Shown here: one piece after another, positions 34,201 through 46,100 of the stretch
Numbering within the stretch: position 1 is the stretch's first letter
Layout of the letters: each line of letters begins with the position of its first letter
Source: Aspidapion aeneum
Taxonomy: Eukaryota; Arthropoda; Insecta; Coleoptera; Brentidae
Length of the DNA stretch: 64,000 bases
Reading direction: 5' to 3'
Assembly (NCBI GenBank): GCA_963576565.1
Contig: OY755042.1
Span: 18,265,272-18,329,271, forward strand
Notes under the pieces: generated by a model
What the model was told of the DNA's origin: nothing
Seen by the model: only the letters and a program-made list of their open reading frames with translations
Database searches by the model: none
Translations under genes and position numbers: made by a program

Positions 34201-37200
34201 TTTGGTTTTGTTAAAAATAATTTAATTCTTTTTAATTTCATTATTTTAATTAAAAATGTTCAATGTACTTCGAATTTTCAGGGGATTTAATAAATGTTAT
34301 TGAATTAAATATTTTGCTCGTCTATATCTAAAAATAAAATAACTCTTCTGCCTAAGCTTTTAAATTATAGATTTTTAGATTTTAAAGCATTATATAAGAG
34401 AATCAAGATAATAATTATGTGTTTAAGTTAGGTTTAAACTTTGTTTTCTTTAAATATTCCATGGCAAAGCCGTCGACCTTTGCATTTTGCCTCATTTGAT
34501 TCAATCACAGTATTTAAATTGGAACGATTATTTTAACCAATTTTAACCAGAGCCTATTAGCGATATAGTATTATACTTATAAACAGGTTGCCTACAGAAC
34601 TTGACCAATCATGTAAACTGAACTGGATGACTGTAGCTGCGTCATCGGGTTTTTTTTCCAAAAAGCAAATGGTTTGGGCAACTCGATGACGTAGATTTTT
34701 TAATCTGATTACAGTTTGCCAGTCTGGTTCAATGACCTTTCAAATTCTGTAGGTAACCTGCGTAAAAGTATAAAGACTTCTAAAGCGTCTTAATAAAATC
34801 AACAATAACCAGTATTGCCAAATTTAATGGTTTTCATTTTTTAGGTTAGGGGGTAATGATATATGAAAAACCAAAGATAACCAATCGGTTGAAGCAATTT
34901 CTTTTGGTTATCCGCTAATAAGACCTAATAAGATCTTGAATAAGTGATCTTGGCCTTGTTATCTTGTGGATGTGTGAATTAACTCACTTATTGAAAGCTT
35001 CTGCAAAAGGATGTTTAATGTGTTGTCGCCGCGCCGCCTACTCGATCTAGTTTTTTAAAACTAACACTTTTAAATAAGTCTCAATTTTGTAAACATTTTA
35101 AGACCAATTAAAAGTGTCTACGATAAACAATTCAATTATAAAATTTTTCACGTTTGTCCTTTTCTTGTAAACAACTCTGTATTTTATAAAATGAAAATCT
35201 TACCTTGCTGACAAGGAGAGCTTTTCCAACTAGGAGCACGAGAGCTTTGAATGCAAGGGCTTTAAGGAGACCAATTTTCATAATAGCAGCAGCCATAAGT
35301 CCGTCCATATTTCCTCCTGAAAATTAATTTGGTTTAAATGATTTCCTTTATTACTTCATACATACCGACTGCTCCACTACTCTAGGAACATACAGTGGAA
35401 TACCCCTAATTTAATAATGCAATGCTTCCTTCCTATCAACCAATGAAAGCAAATCTCATTTTATGTCTCTTTCTATTCCGTTCAGTTTCAATATTTTGTC
35501 GCGTAATCGCATAAGAGAAACTCGCCAGCCTTTGACCGCACAGGTGAAGTGAATTTTTCTGTAATTCATAAACTGCGTTATTAAACATAAGAATTATGCT
35601 AATCCATTGATTTATGTCGCTAATAAATCTGGTCGAATAACTCAGATTTATTTCCGACAAGATAAAACGTAAACATTATAGGGAGGAACGGATAAAAGCA
35701 GGATCTTAAAAAACAACAAATTCTGAAAGGCGTCGCACCCAACCAAAAATATTAAAGTAAATGCTGGAAAAGTCCTTCTCAGTATCGGAGCCTTTGATAA
35801 AGAACCAACTCTTGCGTTTAGGAGCATGTTAGCGGTAATAGTTTGAAATGCTTCTTTAATTTTATTTCGAAATTCTTTCAAATTATTGACCCTATCATGA
35901 CCGTAAACTTGGATTTTACAACTATGTCGGTTTAGAACGTTTTCCTACGCAGTCCGACGCCTATTGTCCACCACGTTCGATCCTGACAATCATCTTCTCT
36001 CAGGTTTTTTTAACTCCTTGATCTTTGAATTGACAGGTGCCATCAGGGGCGTGCCAAAAGGTGAGGCAACGAGGCAGCCGAAGAGATTAATTTTTTCATT
36101 ATTGTTTGACAGAACTAGTGCTGCCATGTAGTTTATTAATTTATACTAAATCCGGGTTACTGATTTTAAAAATTCAATAATAAGTGACAAATATCTTATA
36201 TAATTCAAGATGGCGGCGTTTACAATATAACACAAAAATACAGCATTTAATTAATCTGAATAAAGAATTTTGGTATTTCGCGATATTAGGTCGCAAGTAA
36301 CGTAAAACTTTATCCGTTAGTAGATAGTTTAGGTTGTGCAATGCATTTGTCCTAAAAATTTAATTTTTACCTTTGTCTTTCTTCTTACGTCCTTCTTCAG
36401 TGCCTTCGGGAGCTGGCCGGATGGAAAGTCCAAGGTTGAGGCCGCCATTTTGGTCTCCCTCGCCATTTATCACCACATCAGTTCCATCTGTAACCTAAAA
36501 TTGAGTTATCAGTCTTTAGTTGTTTAATCAAAGTTATGCAAACCAGATATTCTAAACTAAACTAATTAAGTATTAGCATCAAACTAAAAATTGAATTTTT
36601 AGATGCCTAAAATAATTTTAAACTCTCTCGAATAATGTAAAAGATCCTTTCATTTTGAAATTTGTATTGGAGAACTTGGCTTTACTTTCATCTCAATTCT
36701 TTTTACGGAATACCACTTTCGCGTACTTGGCTTTTTTTACATGAAATGCTTATTTTATGATTTCACTCCTTTTTTAAATGATTTGGATAATATTTAAGTT
36801 TTAAAGTAGTAAAATACGCAGAATATTATTCAAAACTTTTGCAATGTATTTTTGGGCTTTTTTTATAATTTCCTATGGTTTTATCATAGTCGTCTCTAAC
36901 GTTTCTGGATGTGGAGAATGTTACTTTTACATAACTTTACATTTATAGGGGAGGGAAGTTAATTAAAATTTGGGGTTTTTTAATTTTCTTTTATAGTTTT
37001 ATCATAGTTCCTATCGGCCTTCCAAAGCTCAGCTCTCTAGCGTTTCTGGAAGTGGGCAATGTTACTTTTACATAACTTTACATTTATAGGGGAGGGAAGC
37101 AAATTAAAATTTGGGTTTTTTTTCTATAGTTGTTAAGTCTATAAAGTCTAGGACTGTGCAAAGTTTGAGTTTCGTAGCTCATTCCGAAGTAGAGTTTTAG

Positions 37201-40022
37201 ATAGGTCTAATATGGGCTGAAATGTTTCAAGAAAAGATGGTACAGCAGTTTCCGAGCCAACTTGGCGAGGCACTGCCGTGCCCCCAGATCTATCTACCAA
37301 GAATGACTATCGAGAAAATCGGGGTTAAAGGCGAAGCATATTTTCTTTACAAATTCTTAAAACACCACTTACAGGCGTTTTAATTAAAAACAATAAGCAA
37401 CCGAGTGAAAATTAAGAAACTAATCTACCTTATTAAAGTTTTATGTTCATTTTCTATTTCATATAAATTGTCCATTTTTCCCGAAAGCGAAAATAATTGC
37501 AATCATCTTTAATTAAAGACTTTGTTGCAGAAAAAGGAACTGATACTAATACGTATAATTAGAAAAAGTTAATTTGGAGAGAAAATACTCTTTTATATAG
37601 TGACGTTTCGTAGTCTATGCAGTAACAGAAAAATTATTTGGATACGTTATTTTTCTAAATAAATTTGCAAATTTTGGTTTTCAATGCGAACCTAAATATA
37701 GAGTTACCCCTACTTCCACAGTTTGGGCGGATATAGTAGGAGAATGTAAGGCAGGTTGAAACAAAAAAAAATTTTGATACTGAGCATAGCGTACAAAAGT
37801 AAAGCGCCGAAATTTTTTCGTGTTACGCAGACATCTAATGCCCTACACCATGTGAAGAAAGTTTTAATTTATTTATTTGGTATGAAAAAATATATAATAT
37901 CGATGTCATGTTTACTGATCCAACCTGCCCCGGTGTGAGTTGAAACAGCACGAACATCAAAAATATTTGGGATTAATCCAGGGCCAACAAAACGAACAAG
38001 CCACGATCTACAACTTAGTTGACGTCACAGCGAAGGCTGAATTTTTCTTTGCTGGTCACGTCACGCCACAGCTGATTGTCGTTAAAATATTGAAATTGGA
38101 ATGACGGTTCATAGCAGTGGCGTATATAAGCCCGGGCCCCCTCGAAGCTAAGATTTTTTTAGATATTTTCCACATATTTCATCAATATAAACATAAAATA
38201 GCATAAAATACGGCCTCATGAGGTCTCGCCCCCCTCCCCCCCAAAACTGTCTGCTCCCCCAAAACTTTTTTCTATATAGGCCACTGGACTTCATAGATAC
38301 AGTGAAACTTCCTATAAGCGAGTGTCCGTCTCGTCCATTTTGTCTGCTTATTGGAGGTGTTCGTTATGAGAGGCAACTGCGAAATTTTAATATATATATT
38401 TATTTTCCGCTGCCTGAGTTATTTCGATATTAAATTTTTTAGCAATCTTTCGTGCTGATTTTCTACTTGACTTTCTTCTGCGAAACGTTAACAACTTCCA
38501 TTTTTTCACGTAAACTAAGGATTTTTTACAAGGCGCCATTTCAAAGAGATCTATTGCTACTTAACTAAACAATAAAAATAAAACACAGCAGTCCCGCCGA
38601 ATAAAATATGTTGTAAGTACGACAGAAGTATTTAGTTTCCGCATTAAAATAGAAAGAATAAATTCCACGCCTGCAGAGTGCGTTGTTGCCAACATACAAC
38701 ATAATATTTTTGCCCATGTCGTGCAGCGCTTCGTCTCGTTGTCAGACGTTTGCGTCCGGTTAAGGGAGGTTTCAGAATTTTTTAACCAAGAAAAATTGTC
38801 CGCGTCCGATTATAGAAGTGAATTTTACATGTAAAGAAAAAGGGAAAAACTTGGTTCCAACAAATTGGTCCGCCTAAAGGGAGTGCCCGCTTAATAGAGG
38901 TGTCCGCAAGGAGATGTTTCACCGGTTTTGAAATTGTTTTTACTATATTCTTGTTAAACGCATTTTTTTAAATGTATAGTAATCGATAATTTTTTAGAGG
39001 CGCTTCATTAGCTCACAAAAAGATTAAATTTATAGCAGATGCGAATGTGTTCGTTATAAAACCGAACCAAACCGCTTCTGAACTGGTTCGGTTCGGTTCG
39101 GATTCACATCCTCTAGGATCCCGGGAAAGAAGTCAGGGAAGTTTTTGTTTGGTTATTTTTTCGATCTTTTGTATTGCATCTTGACTTTATTCCTGATGTT
39201 TACCATATTTGACTGGCGCTCAAATTTATAGTTTTTGTAAATTGGATGCTCCTTATATTATTAAATTAATAGATTAGGCTTGGAACATATTTTCCAAAAA
39301 TACCCGATATGCCGTAGTTTAGAGCCATAGTTTCTAAGATATTAGCAATTATTTCTTCTGTTAATTTTACTATCCTTATTCCAAATTATGTTAGTCCCCA
39401 TGTATCAACAGTGACAATGACATGATACTACAACTTTGTTGTCGTTACCGGTTGTCATTTTGAGCGTCATTAAAAAAAAAATATTTGTCATTTTCACTGT
39501 TTATACATGGGGACTAACATAGTTCGAACTAACGACACTGAACTTAACACAAAAGTAGTAATGTTTTTTTTTATCATTTAAAAAATTATCGCTAATATTT
39601 CAGAAACTATTTCGTAAAACTCCCAGATATGGGGTATTTTTGGAAAGTATATTTTAAGCCTAATCTATTCGTTAAATAGTATAAGGAGCATCCAATTTAC
39701 AAAAACTATAAATAAAAAAAAGTTTTACAGTACAAACAAATAAACAAATGCCATGGCAAAGTCAATTCTAACAGTTGGCGTGAGGTGCATGGCAGGAAAT
39801 TTGAATTCATATTAAGGAATGCTAAATCTTGAAGTTTTAACCTTCAGGGTCATGGCCTGCATTTTTTGTTGCCCCTGATTAACCATCTTAAAAATTTACA
39901 AAATTGAAACTGTTTACTTATATTATCAACTTAGAAGATGATAAATTTGCATTGTAACCAAAAAAATGTTCTATTGCTTTTTCCAGAAAACTAGAGGTTA
40001 AGGCGCTACGGTGTGGCCAAAT

Positions 40023-40101
<79 letters not shown>

Positions 40102-43100
40102 CAATACCCACGGTTATTGCTTATTCATGATGCAAACATGAGGGCCTTTAAGCAAAAAAGACCTGGTTGGTTGCTTTCAAAGACATATGCATATTATTTC
40201 CATATAGTACGTATTATTGCAATACCTACGGTACCTTACGATGCAGAATGCAAACATATTTGAAATAGCAATATCAATGGATATAAGTTTATCTTCTTTG
40301 CGGTCCTTAAGACAAAATGTCCTGATTGGTTATACTTTTACGCATGAATATTATTTTATTATTGTATTCGTTACGTCAAATCATCGGCGTACAGTTGACA
40401 AAAACTCTATCTATGTGAATTTGGTATCTGTGCATTTTTCGTACCTTTATTTCTGAATGTTTGCATCAAACGCCAACCATTGTGTAAATAGGTAACAGGG
40501 ACTTTTGAAATATTACGTATATGCCAAATCACCTTAGCAAAAGATAGAAAGAAATCTGTATTTCAAGAACAAAGGGTTTTCATGCAAAATATACCTAATA
40601 CGATTTTTTTTTATTGAACTTTCCTACTACGTATTAAAGTTTGATGCATCATTTAAATTACACCCTGTATCTTTAGTATAAGGTACACAAAGTGATGCTA
40701 TTATAAAAAAAATGTTGTGGATAAAAAGGGCACATTTAATAAGTGATACAAAATGTAATATCAAGATGTATTTTTCATATCAAAATACGACTTTTTAATA
40801 AACATGTGCCTTAAAATGCATTCCTTTTCAGCCAGAGCCATTGTAACCTCTGACATATATTCTGTTCTTTCTATTTAAAGGCCCAAATGCTAAATTGCGC
40901 TTTTAGATAAAACAAGATACTAGAAAATAACATATCTTGTTTGAACCCTAAAAACAGCTTAACGTAAAACAAAATAAAAGTGTTTCCCAAATTTTTCCGG
41001 AAATCCTAAATCCTAAAGAAAATTGGTGATATTGTTGGGCTAAAAGCCCTAATTTAGTTATCCTGTTTCTTTTAAGCTCTTATTTTCCGAGAGGACTACT
41101 AGGCAAAAGTTTATGATAAGGGCGCACCAAGGTAGGGGCTTTGGGGCGTGGGCCCCCCCAAGCCCAAGATTTTTTTTGATATTTTTCTCATATTTGATAA
41201 ATTAAAACACAAAATAGCATGAAATACCACATCATGAGTTATGCCCCTCTCCAAGACATATTCCTGGGTGCGCTACTGTTTACGCTATATTGAAAAGATT
41301 TGTTTCGCGATATCTAAGCAACAAGAAAATTGGATTGAATATTAAGTTTTGATTAGGTTTCCTCAGATGTTTCCAAAAAACATTTATAAAGCTTAATACA
41401 AACAGAAAATAGATACTTATATTTAATCATTAGGTTGGTGTATGAGCAGAAAAACGACCACCAACCGCTCTTATAGCATACGAGGTTGTTTTTTTTATGT
41501 AATGCTATGTTTATTAGTGTTTCCGCGAGACGAGACGAGACGAGAAGGCCTTCTCTCGTCTCGTCTCGGCTCGTTATGCCAGATAAAATGGGTCTCTTGT
41601 CTCGACGATATGACTCTTCTATTGCTCGACAGAGCCCTTCTCTTGTCTCGTCTCGTCTCTGGTGGTTTATATCAGGTATAAAAAGTTTTTGAGACACCCT
41701 GTATAAAAGTGTTTTTTCAAGGTGAATCTTATTATTTATGGTATTTACTTTTTTCCAAACTAAAGTCCATTCTGGGATATACTCTGTATATGCATACATA
41801 CAATAAATAAGGAAGTAAATACAATACATGTACTATAATACCTCGTTGATGCCGATGAAATAAAAGTTGTGAAAAAGCTTGGCATCGCTTTATTTATTTA
41901 AAACTGTACCTAAAATCCCAAGTGTTCGTTGATAAAAGATTATTTTGCGTTTTACCAATAATATAAACCAGTGGCGTATATAGAAAAAAGTTTTGGGGTG
42001 GGCCCGAGACGTTTTGGGGGGGACCCGAGACAACCTGAGGCGTATTTTATGCTATTTTATGATTGTATTCATGAAATATGTCGAAAACATCTGAAAAAAT
42101 TTTGGCTTGGGGGGGGGGCGGGTCCTCCAGGCCCCCTTCTGATACACGCCACTGATATAAACCCCTAAAAATAAAGCAATAAATCTATTATTTAATATAC
42201 TTGGGTATTGAAGATCTCTATGGAATTTTCAAATTATTTTTTTTAATAAACTTTTGTTTTAATCTTAATTTTTCGTAATATTTCAGGGAGAAACATGTTT
42301 TTGCAAGAAATTTCTATGTTTTTTGAAATAAACGCGCAATACAGAGAACCTTTAAACTTTTTTTTAACAAGCAGATTTTTCATCTGAATTTTTCATATTT
42401 TTCAAAATAAAATAAAAAACTAAATAGCTCTCTAAAGAATCGTCCAAAAACATTTTTTTTAAATCAACCGATTTCTAGATAAAAAGAATTCACGCCAAAG
42501 GCTAGAAAAGAAAATTAAAATTTTCCTCTTATAAATAATTTCCGAAAGTTCAGTACGTTAATAAGCATCAACAGTAACAGTACAATTTAGTTACACTTTT
42601 GGATTTTCTTCATTTGATTTCAAGTAAACGAAAGGTAAGTCACAATACCGAGTGGGTAAAAAAAACCGGACAATTTTTTTAAATTATACCTTGCTAGAGA
42701 ATTAATAAGGTTTTATTAATTGGAACCACTAAACCAATTTGCCTGATTCGTACCTTGTTGTAGATTTTTTACTAATTTATAAAAATAATTAGAACATATT
42801 TTTTAAAATTATAATTGATTAGGCTCGCATTTTGTGGACTAGTGTTAGTTTATTTACTTTTTTTTATTATTATTACATCTACATAAGTTATTGTAATAAT
42901 CATTTTGTAAATAAACTTATATTTATTTATTTATTTATTTAGCAACACAAGAATAAACGCGCATCTTTGGAGGTTATATTTTAATTTCGTCCGCCATCTT
43001 GGATTTTGTACAAAAAAATATATTTAGTCAAAACTCTGATTAATTTTCTGCCAGGTGCAATTTGTCACATTAAAATCGATTGATTATTTCAAAAACTATA

Positions 43101-46100
43101 ATGAAAAAAAATTGTCCGGTTTTTTTTGGCCCACCTGGTACTTGTTCTCAAGAAAGGAATAGATGACAATTTTTGCAAACCTTTTATTTAAAAAAACGGT
43201 AAATAAATATCAGCTTAACTCTATAATACGTCAATACGGACAGATTGTAAATCATAACAATTAGAAAACCAAACTTCCTTAAATCTGTAAAAAAAAACCT
43301 CCCCAGAAGACAACAAACATAGAAAAATGAGCTTAGCTGATAAATTTTAACAAACGTCAAAATAAGGCCAGGGTACATAAATACATCACTTTATTTGTAT
43401 ACTAATAAGGTCTCGCACAATTCTGCCGTGTTTTATGGAGCAACTGCCCAAGCGTAGATTTCAATACAGTGAAACCTCTCCTTGCGGACACCTCTATTAA
43501 GCGGACACTCCCTTTAAGCGGACAAATTTCTTGGAACCAAGCTTTTCACTATTTCTGTACATGTAAAATTCACTCCTGTAACCGGACACTCTAATAACCG
43601 GTATGCGGACAATTTTTTTTGGTCAAAAAATTTTGAAACCTCTCTTAACCGGACGCGAACCTCTGACAACAGGACGGAGTGCTGCACGACATGGGCATAG
43701 ACGCGGTCTGCGGCCGGGGAATTACCTCTTTCCGTTTTAATGCGGAGACTAAATACTTCTGTCGTATTTACAACATATTTTATTCGGCGAGACTGCTGTG
43801 TTTTATTTTTATTGTTCATTTGGATAGTAATAGATCTCTTTGAAGTAGTGCCTAGTAAAAAACTTCTTGGGTTACGTGAAAAAATGGAAGTTGTTAACGT
43901 TTCGGAGAAGGAACATCTATCAGCAGCAAAGATCGCTGAAAAATTTAATATCGGAAAAACTCAACCAGCGGTAATTGTTAATAAATATATATTACAATTT
44001 CACAGTTCCCTCTCATAAGCGGACAAAATCGACGGAACCGTGAGTGTCCGCTTATGGGAGGTTTCACTGTATACTGCAAGCATTATTACTGCTAGATAAG
44101 CCAATAAGTCTGTAATACCTAATACTGTTAGAACTTTATAAAAGAGTTGGTTATCATCTATTTAATTGTTTTCGACCACTTTCAGAAAAAGACTTTTTAG
44201 TCTGTGATTATTTAAAAAAAGTATTTCAAAAGTTTTACAACTTCAATATCAAATTTGATTCACATAAAATCAGAAAAAATTATTTAAAAATTTTTTTTTT
44301 AGAAACAGGTTTTTCTTTAGAAAAAATTGTTTTGTGGTGCAATAGCATGTTATTCGTCGGAATACAAACTAAAAAGGTTTTCTATAATTTATTTATTAGC
44401 TTATTTATGAATCTATAAAAAGTTAACATGATAGTCCTTTATCCAAAGAATTAAATCCTATATTTTATTTTATCCAATGGTAATAATTAACCTATTCACC
44501 TTAAATCAGGCGCTAAAAGTTTCCCGATTTTCATAATAACTACTTCTTTGGGACTTTATACATGTCAACTGTCATTCCTTCTAAAAATTTCGTTATAGTG
44601 GGTATGGAATTTTCGTAGCTTTTGAGGCACATGGAATCAGACATTATGAAAATATTTTTTTGTCTTATTTATAATAAACTCCCTGCTAGATGCGGTGTTA
44701 GACAGGTGGCACAATAGGGGAAAAAAGGTAAAATTAGTTACGGCGGTAAAACGGGATATCGCAGTTTTAGATAACACTGGTTCAAATTTCTGCAATATGA
44801 TTGGTGCTGGTCGGCTGAGCTTAAGTTGGTTTTTGCTCAACCGCTGTTTATTGTAAAAATAGCTTGCATATTTTGTAACGATAAATACATTTTTTATAGA
44901 CTCTTCAAAATTTTGTTTACATTGGACAATTAGTAGGTTTATGTAATATTTATAATTAAACGCGTTGCCCGTATAATTACCTTTTTACTGTGTGTGATTT
45001 TTGTTTGAATTTAACTGGTGGTTTGGGACAAACCGGGGTCTTTTCATATTTTGCCCCATTACATGGAAGTTGATATGATATATTATTGCAACCCTTATTA
45101 ATTTTATCACTAAATATCATTATAGAGACGCTGACGCGATTTAAAGTTCATTTTTGTATTTATTTTATCCATAAATAACATAACAAAGAAGTTGATATGA
45201 TGCAACAGTGCAATATTACTAAATAACGTCGCAAATAAGTTAACATGGTACTTTCTCTAGATGTTCTTACATATGTTACATCAACGTTAAGAGGCAACGT
45301 GGCATCAACGTTAAAAGGCAACGTAACATCAACGTTAAAAAGCATCATGACATACACGTTACCGAGAATATCCTATAGGATATTCTCGAGAACGTGTCTG
45401 CCACGTTGCTTTCGAAGGAATTTTCTGTACCAAACGGCTTGGAGGCCAAAAGTTCTGACTGCGAATCAGCCGCTAAGAATCATGTTTGCCAATGCTTTTT
45501 ATTTTTTTTTTTTGGTACCATCACTCAAAGTTGTTATCTTTGCAAAAAATGGACGCAAAATTCATGTAGGGGGTCGCCAGCGATAGCAAGGTCGCTGTAA
45601 TTTTTTATAAATGTTAAATTTATTTATTATAAATGTATTTTTTATTACAACTTTTTATTTTTTAAATAAGTATTTTAGTCTTGGTTAGTACATATTTTAA
45701 TAAATAAAACTTGTCTTAAAAAAATATCGATTCTAAATTGCAAAACCGCCCCGCCCGATTCACCATATATAGGTACCCCATTTTATTTCGCATGCGGGAC
45801 AAAATGGGGCAAAGTATGATGGAGTTCTAAATCGCTTAAGGTAAAAATTAAAACATATAGATAACATATCTAGCCAACTTAATTTTAAATGACCAACGCA
45901 ATGGTGATCATTTAATAGAAGAAATAAGCCTATAGTCTTAAGTATCCCATTTTGCCTCCCTTTCCCCTACCCCCTAAACTATTTAACCAGGCACTAGAAG
46001 ATAATTTTCAAAACTTAGATGGGGAAGAAATAGGCATCAAAGTAAGCGGACAATACTGAGATTTGCTGACGATATCCCCTAATAACAGACAACAAAGAAG

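Noticed and set aside
40025..40099. AT run as a replication origin or promoter
   Set aside because: A plain dinucleotide microsatellite with no supporting context.
41353..41829. 158-codon minus-strand frame
   Set aside because: Its distinctive part (RDETREG repeats) comes from the GAGAC repeat.
45160..45357. NVDVTLPFNVDATLPLNVDV repeat protein
   Set aside because: Translation of the CAACGTTAA tandem repeat; both strands are open only because the unit length is near a multiple of three.
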